This document shows, piece by piece, positions 33,904-40,019 of a DNA stretch of 40,019 nucleotides. Each line of letters opens with the position of its first letter. Position 1 is the first letter of the stretch. The position numbers were made by a program, and so were the translations under genes. Under the pieces are notes generated by a model that worked only from the letters and a program-made list of their open reading frames with translations, was not told the DNA's origin and did not search any database. Source of the stretch: CAYVQU01 sp964453155 (GTDB taxonomy: Bacteria > Chloroflexota > Anaerolineae > Anaerolineales > UBA11858); the NCBI GenBank assembly GCA_964453155.1, contig CAYVQU010000029.1:1-40019 (forward strand), in the 5' to 3' direction.

Positions 33904-35424
33904 ATGAGCAAACCCAAAAACTTAGGATTTTTCATTAATGGTAACAACGAAGTTTCCGCCACAGATGAATATTACGATATTTTCGATCCCAACACCGGTG
34001 AGGTGATTGGCCTAGCGCCCCGCGTCACGAAGGAAGAAGTTGAACGCGCGGTTGCGGCCGCCAAGGACGCTTTTCCAGCCTGGCGCGATACGCCCGTGCT
34101 AAAACGGGTTCAGGTGCTGTATAAATTTAAGCGGCTGCTTGAAGATCATATGGATGACTTGACCCACTCCGTGGCCCGCGAAAATGGCAAGGTGTGGGAC
34201 GAGGCCAAAGGGGATGTACTCAAAGCCATCGAAGTTGTCGAGATGGCCTGCGGAGCCCCCTCCTTAATGCGGGGTCAAGCACTGATGAATACCTCAGTTG
34301 GCTACGATACGGTCATGTACCGCGAGCCGTTAGGGGTTTTCGTCGGCCTGGTGCCCTGGAATTTCCCCGCGATGATCCCCTTCGGCTGGATGGTGCCCTT
34401 GTGCATTGCCATGGGGAACACGATGGTGCTCAAAGCTTCGTCCACAACCCCGATGACGGCCCTGAAAATGGTTGAGTTACTCCATGAAGCCGGGCTCCCG
34501 GCGGGGGTGGTTAATGTGCTCACCGCCAGCCGCCATGAGGCCGAAATTTTCCTCAAACACCCAGACGTAAAAGGGATCACCTTTGTCGGTTCCACCTCGG
34601 TTGGCAAGCACATTTACTCTACTGCCGCAGCCCATGGCAAGCGCGTCCAGGCCCTGTGTGAGGCCAAAAACCACTGCCTGGTCCTCGAAGATGCGCCCAT
34701 CGAACGAACCGCCGCCGGAATTGTAAACGCCACTTACGGCTGTGCCGGTGAACGCTGTATGGCCCTCCCTGTGGTGGTCGTCCAAGAATCCATCGCCGAT
34801 GAGCTGGTGGCCGCTATCAAACGCAAGGCCCAAGAGCGCGTGATGGGCCCGTCCTATGACAAAAAATCAGAGTTGGGACCGGTTGTGACCGCGGCCCACA
34901 AAAAGTTTGTCACCGGTTGGATTGAAAAAGGCATCGAAGAAGGTGCCGAATTGATTTTGGATGGCCGCGCGGCCACGGTTGCAGGGAATGAGGGCGGATT
35001 TTGGATTGGCCCCACCATCTTCGATCACGTCAAACCCGGAATGACCGTTGGCGATGAAGAGATTTTTGGTCCCGTGACCACCATCAAACGAGTCAAGGAT
35101 TTCGAAGAGGGGATCAATCTGATGAATGCCAACCAGTTTGCCAATGGGTCCACGATTTACACTCAAAACGGCTACTTTAGTCGAGAGTTTACCCGTAGGA
35201 CCGATGCGGGGATGGTCGGCATCAATGTCGGTATCCCGGTCCCGGTAGGGATGTTCCCCTTCGCTGGTCATAAAAACTCATTTTTCGGTGATCTGCATGT
35301 CTTAGGCGAAGACGGCGTTAAGTTCTACACCGAATCCAAATGCGTCACCACCCACTGGTTCGACGAAGAAGAGAAGAAACAAGACAAAGTTGACACCTGG
35401 GACGGCACCATCGGTCAGATCTAA
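33904..35424 (+). CDS. Aldehyde dehydrogenase, methylmalonate-semialdehyde dehydrogenase-like
   Basis: A 506-residue NAD-dependent aldehyde dehydrogenase. Motifs are VPWNFPAMIPFGWMVPLCIAMG at 150-171, TFVGSTSVGKHIY at about 226-238 and the catalytic GERCMAL with Cys285. The stretch that carries the general-base Glu in ordinary aldehyde dehydrogenases reads QALCEAKNH; by alignment on the lysine the Glu position is Leu251. Methylmalonate-semialdehyde dehydrogenases, which make acyl-CoA, also lack this Glu and have AKNH, so a CoA-acylating reaction is plausible. It begins 3 bases after the SDH-like gene and ends at a good terminator. Oxidation of the semialdehyde made by the SDH-like or aminotransferase enzymes is an inference. 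Confidence 0.88.
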   Translation: MSKPKNLGFFINGNNEVSATDEYYDIFDPNTGEVIGLAPRVTKEEVERAVAAAKDAFPAWRDTPVLKRVQVLYKFKRLLEDHMDDLTHSVARENGKVWDEAKGDVLKAIEVVEMACGAPSLMRGQALMNTSVGYDTVMYREPLGVFVGLVPWNFPAMIPFGWMVPLCIAMGNTMVLKASSTTPMTALKMVELLHEAGLPAGVVNVLTASRHEAEIFLKHPDVKGITFVGSTSVGKHIYSTAAAHGKRVQALCEAKNHCLVLEDAPIERTAAGIVNATYGCAGERCMALPVVVVQESIADELVAAIKRKAQERVMGPSYDKKSELGPVVTAAHKKFVTGWIEKGIEEGAELILDGRAATVAGNEGGFWIGPTIFDHVKPGMTVGDEEIFGPVTTIKRVKDFEEGINLMNANQFANGSTIYTQNGYFSREFTRRTDAGMVGINVGIPVPVGMFPFAGHKNSFFGDLHVLGEDGVKFYTESKCVTTHWFDEEEKKQDKVDTWDGTIGQI

Positions 35425-35431
35425 TTGCCAC

Positions 35432-35473
35432 AAACGCCCAGTGAGAAGCATTATCATTCTTGCTGGGCGTTTT
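35432..35473 (+). terminator. Rho-independent terminator after the aldehyde dehydrogenase gene
   Basis: AAACGCCCAG (35432-35441) pairs with CTGGGCGTTT (35463-35472), with a further GAGAA/TTCT pairing inside, followed by TTTTAAAG. It lies 8 bases after the stop codon and would end the SDH-like/aldehyde dehydrogenase transcript. Confidence 0.75.
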
Positions 35474-35510
35474 AAAGAATTAGTAATGGAAAAATCATTT
35501 CAAACTTTTC

Positions 35511-35579
35511 TCACGCCAAGACGCAAAGACGCTAAGATAAATCAAAAGAAAAACTTTGCGCCTTTGCGCCTTGGCGTGA
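35511..35579. repeat. Dispersed repeat family R3, copy b
   Basis: TCACGCCAAG (35511-35520) is a perfect inverted match to CTTGGCGTGA (35570-35579). GACGCAAAGACGCTAAGA and TTTGCGCCTTTGCGCC lie inside. The related copy at 7244-7308 also lies next to an MttB gene. Confidence 0.75.
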
Positions 35580-35609
35580 TTTACATCAAAATCGACGAGG
35601 ACTTATAGG

Positions 35610-37073
35610 ATGACATATTCCGAAACCCCCGATATTGTTTCAATTTCGTCCCATCACCAGATCGAAGTTTTGAGCCCCGCGGAACTCGAAACCCTAAAAA
35701 ACGGGACCTTACAGCTATTATCCGACGTAGGGGTGTATTACCCCAGCCAAGAGGCGCTGAAAATTTTTGCCGATAATGGGGCCAAAGTCGATTGGGATGA
35801 GCAGATCGTCCGCATTCCGCCGGATTTAGTTCACACAGCCATGGCGACCGCCCCGCGGAGCTTCGTATTGGGTGGCCGTGAAGAACGATTTGACCTGACT
35901 CTGGATGGAACGGCCTCCCACCTGGCCTCAGATGGGTGTGGGGTTCACGTCATTGACCCAGTTACCCGCGAAAAACGAGCTTCTCGTAAAGCCGACGTTG
36001 AGATGATGGCCCGGGTTGGCGATGCCTTGCCCATGCTCAGCTTTTTCTGGCCGATGGTCAGCGCTCAAGATTTTGGGAAAGCGGCCCCGCTGCACGAATG
36101 TCACGCCGGGTTGACCAATACCCTGAAGCATGTCCGTGGCGGCACCACCATTCACCCCAAGCTGGCCCCCTCCATCGTTGAATTAGCCACCATCGTCCGA
36201 GGCAGTGAAGCTGAACGCCGCCGCCGCCCACCGATCTGCGCCAATATCTGCACGATTGCCCCGCTGGCCCAAGATGAGCATGGCATCGAGACCGCCTTAA
36301 TTTACGCCGAGGCCGGGATTCCTCAAAGTTTCATGGCCATGCCTACCATGGGATCCACCGCACCCGCCTCGGTCCTCGGCGCCCTGGTTTTAGGGGATGC
36401 TGAAGTTGTCAGCGCCATGGTCCTGATGCAGTTGGCCCATCCAGGCGCGCCGGTGTTCCATTCAATCATCACCTCGTTGATGAACCCCCGCACTGGTGGC
36501 TATATCGGTGATTTCCCCTTACCGACTTCCCTGATTGCGGTGCAGCTCGCCCATTCTTGGAATGTCCCCAGTTTGGGCGGCGGTTCGTTCAGCAGCGATG
36601 CCGATGATATTGGCTGGCAGTCGGCTTTCGAAGGCGGATTTGGCAGCGCCCTAATTCCATTGGCGGCTGGCGAGATTTGCGGCTATATGGGCTTAATGAA
36701 TTCATCCATGATCCTGTATCCCGAGCAAATCATCCTCGATAACGAGATCGCCATGAATGTTTTAGGCACCTTCAAAGAATTCGAGTTCAAAGATTTGGAT
36801 GTTTCGCTCGATGTGATCAAAGCTGTTGGGCCGCGCGGTCATTACCTGCGTCAAAAACATACCCGCAAGTATATGCGCGATTTCCACTACTCACCCCATT
36901 TCCACCAGCAAGATTTGGAAGGGAATTTACGGGAACCGCGTGAAATGGCTATCGAAGGATTCCAGAAAATTTTCGACAACCACCATCCCGAGCCCTTACC
37001 GGATGCCGTCCTAAAAGAAATGGATCAGATCCTGGCCGCTGCTGATGCGATTGCTAAAGAATTAGAAGGATAA
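35610..37073 (+). CDS. MttB-family methyltransferase, non-pyrrolysine, paralogue
   Basis: A 487-residue MttB-superfamily (COG5598) protein, same length as and closely similar throughout to the protein at 5720-7183. Shared blocks include TPDI-SISSHH near the N-terminus, DGCGVHVID, SRKADVEMMARV, APLHECHAGLTNTLKHVRGG, RPPICANIC, GIETALIYAEAGIP and GPRGHYLRQKHTRK, ending in NHHPEPLP. No amber codon is present. By family it transfers a methyl group from a quaternary or tertiary amine to a corrinoid protein, but no such protein is encoded in the window. GAGGA lies 9 bases before the ATG. It lies between the SDH-like/aldehyde dehydrogenase pair and an FAD-GcvT dehydrogenase, an order that fits stepwise demethylation. 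Confidence 0.9.
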   Translation: MTYSETPDIVSISSHHQIEVLSPAELETLKNGTLQLLSDVGVYYPSQEALKIFADNGAKVDWDEQIVRIPPDLVHTAMATAPRSFVLGGREERFDLTLDGTASHLASDGCGVHVIDPVTREKRASRKADVEMMARVGDALPMLSFFWPMVSAQDFGKAAPLHECHAGLTNTLKHVRGGTTIHPKLAPSIVELATIVRGSEAERRRRPPICANICTIAPLAQDEHGIETALIYAEAGIPQSFMAMPTMGSTAPASVLGALVLGDAEVVSAMVLMQLAHPGAPVFHSIITSLMNPRTGGYIGDFPLPTSLIAVQLAHSWNVPSLGGGSFSSDADDIGWQSAFEGGFGSALIPLAAGEICGYMGLMNSSMILYPEQIILDNEIAMNVLGTFKEFEFKDLDVSLDVIKAVGPRGHYLRQKHTRKYMRDFHYSPHFHQQDLEGNLREPREMAIEGFQKIFDNHHPEPLPDAVLKEMDQILAAADAIAKELEG

Positions 37074-37096
37074 TCCTATTTAAATTAATGAAATTT

Positions 37097-37229
37097 AGCA
37101 TCCTGAGTAGACCTGAATGGAATGAAGATCGTATCGAAGGGTGCGGCAAAATGAAACGCACCCTTCACTACGTCTATGCTCAGTACAGGCGATATGTGCT
37201 CCATTCCTTTTCGCACTACTCAGGATGCT
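37097..37229. repeat. Dispersed repeat family R4, copy c
   Basis: AGCATCCTGAGTAG (37097-37110) is a perfect 14-bp inverted match to CTACTCAGGATGCT (37216-37229). GTATCGAAGGGTGCGG and CGCACCCTTCACTACG lie inside. This is the most complete R4 copy. Confidence 0.8.
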
Positions 37230-37247
37230 TAGCTATGAGGAGACAAT

Positions 37248-39728
37248 ATGACAGAGAATCAAACATCCGAGAATGCCAAAAACAATCTCCCTGAGCGCGC
37301 CAAAGTCGTCGTCATCGGTGGCGGCATCATTGGCTGTAGTACCGCTTATCACCTCGCCAAGTCGGGCTGGCAGGATATCGTCTTGCTCGAACGCGCCCAA
37401 CTCACTTCTGGAACAACCTGGCACGCGGCCGGTTTGATCGAAGCGGGTGGTTTTTTCAGTGCCACCGATGTCGAAATGAGCCGATACACGCTCGAGTTAT
37501 ATAAGTCGCTCGAGGGAGAGACCGGCTTGGCGACCGGTAATAAGAATGTGGGGATGATCACTCTGGCCAGTACTCCCGACCGCCTGGAAGAATCGCGCCG
37601 GGTCGCAGCCTTTTCCCGTGAATTTGGGGTTGATGTAAAAGAACTCACCCCCGCAGAGCTCAAGGAAATCTGGCCGCTGGCCAATTTAGACGATGTCATC
37701 GCCGGGTTCTACACGCCTGGGGATGGCCGGGTCAACCCCATTGATGTGACCATGGCTCTAGCCCGCGGCGCGCGCGATCAGGGAGTCAAAATTTTCGAAG
37801 AATCACCGGTCACCGATTTCGTCACCGAGGGGCACAAAGTTACCAAAGTAGTGACCGAAAAAGGCGAGATTGAGGTCGAATATGTCGTCAATTGTGCCGG
37901 AATGTGGGCGCGGGAATTGGGGTTGCTAGCTGGAGTCAGTGTACCGCTGCAACCGGCCGAACACTACTACCTGATCACCGAAGAAATGGATGGGGTCCAC
38001 GCCGAATTGCCCGTTCTGGTGGATCTCGACAAATACGCTTACTACCGCGAAGAAGTGGGTGGGATTTTGTTCGGTCTATTCGAGCCCAACGCCGCCCCCT
38101 GGTCGGTGGACGGCGTTCCCAAGGATTTTACTTTCGGCGAAATCCAACCCGATTGGGACCGCATGATGCCCTATGTCGAAAACGCCATGCAGCGCATCCC
38201 CGCCCTGGAAACCGCTGGAATTCATAAATTCTTTTGCGGACCCGAGAGTTTTACCCCTGATATCAGCCCCATGATGGGGCTGGCCCCCGAACTCGACAAC
38301 TTCTTTGTCGCCGCGGGTTTTAACTCCCTGGGGATTTTGATGGGCGGTGGAGCCGGAAAAGTCATGGCCCAATGGATCGTTGACGGCATCTCCGACGTCG
38401 ATATCACCGGGGTCGATATCTCCCGGATGTCTCCGTTTGAGAACACGCCCAACTATCTTCAAGATCGTATCACCGAAGTCCTCGGATTTATGTTTGAAGA
38501 TAGTTATCCCAACAAGCAGTTTACAACCGCCCGTAACGTACGCAAATCCGCATTCTATGAACCCTTGAAGAAAGCGGGGGCCTATTTTGGGGCCTATGCG
38601 GGTTGGGAGTACGCCGATTGGTTCGCGCCCGAGGGCGTTGAACCCAAAGTCGAATACTCCTGGGGGCGACAAAATTGGTTTGAATACGCGGCCGCTGAAC
38701 ATCGGGCGACGCGTGAAAACGTCACCATCATGGATTATTCCGTCATGGGAAAAATTCTGGTCCAAGGCCGCGATGCTGAAAAATATCTCAACTATATTTC
38801 TGCCAATAATGTTGCGGTTCCCATTGGGCGCTGTGTTTACACCCAGTGGTGTAACGAAGCTGGTGGGATTGAGGCCGATCTAACTGTCACCCGCTTGGCC
38901 GAAGACCAATTCCTGATTCTCACCGGTGATGCGACTGTCGTTCAAGTGATGGCTTGGCTCCGACGGCATATCCCCCCGGAGGCCCATGCCTTTGTAACCA
39001 ACATCGGTTCAGCCTACAGCGTGCTGAACATCCAGGGACCTAAATCCCGGGAATTTTTGAGCAAATTGACCCATGCCGATATGTCTCACGAGGCCTTTCC
39101 CTTCCTGACCTTGCAGGAGATTGATATCGGCTACGCCCTGGTCAAGGCCATCCGAGTGACCTATGTTGGTGAGTTGGGTTGGGAGTTGTATATCCCTACC
39201 GAATTTTCCCAACACGTTTACGATATTCTGATTGAAGCCGGCGCCGATTTCGGACTGAAACATATCGGGCTGCAAGCCTTGGATTCGCTGCGGCTGGAAA
39301 AAGCCTATCGGGACTACGGCGGCGATATTGATAACACCGATACTCCCCTGGAAGTTGGGTTGGGCTTTTTCGTAAAATTGGACAAACCCGGTGGCTTCAT
39401 CGGCCGCGATGCCCTCCAACAACTAAAAGAAACCGGCTATCGCTATCAAATGCCGCAGTTCCTCCTAGAAGACCCGGAACCGCTCATGCACTACGGTGAA
39501 ATCATTTATCGGGATGGGGTGGCGGTCGGCTACATCATGTCGGGCGCATATGGCCATACCCTGGGCGCCTCGGTTGGAGTCGGTCCCGTCGAAATGGAAG
39601 GTGAGATCATCACCAATGACTTTGTCATGAATGGTTCATATGAAATCGATATCGCCGGAGTCCGCTATCCTGCCAAAGTTTCGCTGCGGCCGATGTATGA
39701 TCCCAGATTGAAAAGAGTAAAGAGCTAA
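37248..39728 (+). CDS. FAD-dependent dimethylglycine/sarcosine dehydrogenase-like protein with GcvT domain
   Basis: An 826-residue flavoprotein of the dimethylglycine/sarcosine dehydrogenase family, which oxidatively removes N-methyl groups. The FAD loop is VVVIGGGIIG at about 20-29, and GTTWHAAG carries His59 at the covalent-flavin position. The DAO domain runs to about residue 400 (PDISPMMGLAPELDNFFVAAGFNS); the C-terminal half is GcvT-like (IMDYSVMGKILVQGRDAEKYL, GELGWELYIPTEF, LEKAYRDYGGDID), which in relatives accepts the one-carbon unit onto tetrahydrofolate. GAGGAG lies 6 bases before the ATG. It follows the MttB gene, with only an R4 repeat between. It is clearly diverged from the protein at 15131-17551, so the two probably prefer different methylamines. 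Confidence 0.9.
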   Translation: MTENQTSENAKNNLPERAKVVVIGGGIIGCSTAYHLAKSGWQDIVLLERAQLTSGTTWHAAGLIEAGGFFSATDVEMSRYTLELYKSLEGETGLATGNKNVGMITLASTPDRLEESRRVAAFSREFGVDVKELTPAELKEIWPLANLDDVIAGFYTPGDGRVNPIDVTMALARGARDQGVKIFEESPVTDFVTEGHKVTKVVTEKGEIEVEYVVNCAGMWARELGLLAGVSVPLQPAEHYYLITEEMDGVHAELPVLVDLDKYAYYREEVGGILFGLFEPNAAPWSVDGVPKDFTFGEIQPDWDRMMPYVENAMQRIPALETAGIHKFFCGPESFTPDISPMMGLAPELDNFFVAAGFNSLGILMGGGAGKVMAQWIVDGISDVDITGVDISRMSPFENTPNYLQDRITEVLGFMFEDSYPNKQFTTARNVRKSAFYEPLKKAGAYFGAYAGWEYADWFAPEGVEPKVEYSWGRQNWFEYAAAEHRATRENVTIMDYSVMGKILVQGRDAEKYLNYISANNVAVPIGRCVYTQWCNEAGGIEADLTVTRLAEDQFLILTGDATVVQVMAWLRRHIPPEAHAFVTNIGSAYSVLNIQGPKSREFLSKLTHADMSHEAFPFLTLQEIDIGYALVKAIRVTYVGELGWELYIPTEFSQHVYDILIEAGADFGLKHIGLQALDSLRLEKAYRDYGGDIDNTDTPLEVGLGFFVKLDKPGGFIGRDALQQLKETGYRYQMPQFLLEDPEPLMHYGEIIYRDGVAVGYIMSGAYGHTLGASVGVGPVEMEGEIITNDFVMNGSYEIDIAGVRYPAKVSLRPMYDPRLKRVKS

Positions 39729-39750
39729 TCAAAAGTTAGTAACAAAAAGT

Positions 39751-39836
39751 TAACCGCGGAGGACGCTGAGATCGCAGAGTTATTGCTCTGATTTTCTCAG
39801 CGTTCTTTGTATCTTCGCGAAGCGGTACTACGGTGT
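39751..39836. repeat. Dispersed repeat family R2, copy d
   Basis: TAACCGCGGAGGACGCTGAG starts the element and TCTTCGCGAAGCGGTACTACGGTG ends it (across about 39812-39836). Internal CGCAGAGT and CTCAGCGTTCTTTG match other R2 copies. Its right end covers the last codons of the convergent VanZ-like gene. Confidence 0.68.
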
Positions 39837-40019
39837 ATTTTTTGATTTCATGACAAACTTCTCCCCCTGTTTACGCGCCCATCCTAAAACCAGCATCGCG
39901 ACGACCGCCATCAAACCCGCCAGGGCGTTGAACCCGACATCGATAATGTCATAGACCCGATTGGGCAGAAGAAATTGGATGCCCTCATCAATCCAACCTA
40001 ATAGGGCGGTCACAACAAT
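39828..40019 (-). CDS. VanZ-like membrane protein, C-terminal part
   Basis: A minus-strand frame that enters from the right edge and stops at TAG 39828-39830. The visible sequence has DEGIQFLLPNRVYDIIDVGFNALAG, matching the DE-x-IQ-x-x-x-P-x-R-x-x-D-x-x-D-x-x-x-N core of VanZ-like proteins, followed by a membrane segment (MAVVAMLVLGWA) and a basic tail. A GTG at 40013 is in frame, but the family is longer, so the real start lies outside the window. The last codons fall within an R2 repeat, so the original C-terminus may have been altered. Function of most VanZ-like proteins is unknown. Confidence 0.65.
   Translation of the reverse strand: MVVTALLGWIDEGIQFLLPNRVYDIIDVGFNALAGLMAVVAMLVLGWARKQGEKFVMKSKNTP

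Noticed and set aside
38076..38765. Long antisense open frame (229 codons) inside the FAD-GcvT gene
   Set aside because: It is antisense to a strongly supported gene, has no recognisable motif and looks like a codon-usage shadow. The same applies to the antisense frame at 32917-33582.

Overview
The window is a dense bacterial catabolic region, most likely from a Chloroflexota-type organism (Anaerolineae or SAR202-like; inference). Clues are the lipoprotein with an EEPAA-repeat linker, the many paralogous MttB, flavoprotein and amidohydrolase genes, and the dispersed inverted-repeat elements. I see no rRNA, tRNA, CRISPR array, transposase or phage gene.

Layout. Two arms diverge from a promoter region at about 21.0-21.25 kb. 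The left arm (minus strand, 21.0 kb down to 0.16 kb) encodes, in transcription order: a YtcJ-type amidohydrolase, a DAO-family flavin oxidase, a dimethylglycine/sarcosine dehydrogenase-like FAD-GcvT protein, an MFS transporter, a kinase/class III PLP enzyme fusion, a GntR/FCD regulator with a 31-bp palindrome, an MttB-family gene broken by an ochre stop, a saccharopine-dehydrogenase-like protein, an intact MttB-family protein, a class V aminotransferase, a uroporphyrinogen-decarboxylase-family protein, another MttB-family protein and a second amidohydrolase. The right arm (plus strand) encodes an Lrp/AsnC regulator, a complete five-gene peptide-type ABC importer, a saccharopine-dehydrogenase-like protein, a second Lrp/AsnC regulator, an ornithine-cyclodeaminase-family protein, a GSAM-like class III aminotransferase, a second copy of the SDH-like/MttB set with an aldehyde dehydrogenase between them, and a second FAD-GcvT protein. 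The ends hold the tail of a sugar-phosphate-isomerase-like gene and part of a VanZ-like gene.

Working model (inference). The ABC importer, and perhaps the MFS protein, bring in N-methylated or N-acylated amino compounds. Amidohydrolases release the amine. MttB-family enzymes remove a methyl group from a quaternary amine. FAD-GcvT and DAO flavoproteins strip further N-methyl groups, probably to a folate. Aminotransferases, the kinase-lyase fusion, the SDH-like and cyclodeaminase-like oxidoreductases and the aldehyde dehydrogenase process the remaining amino-acid skeleton. The most unusual features are the repeated MttB + SDH-like pairing on both arms, the absence of any corrinoid protein or reactivase gene in 40 kb, and one MttB copy interrupted by TAA.

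Nearly every larger intergenic gap holds a copy of one of four repeat families (called R1-R4 here), each recognisable by inverted ends.
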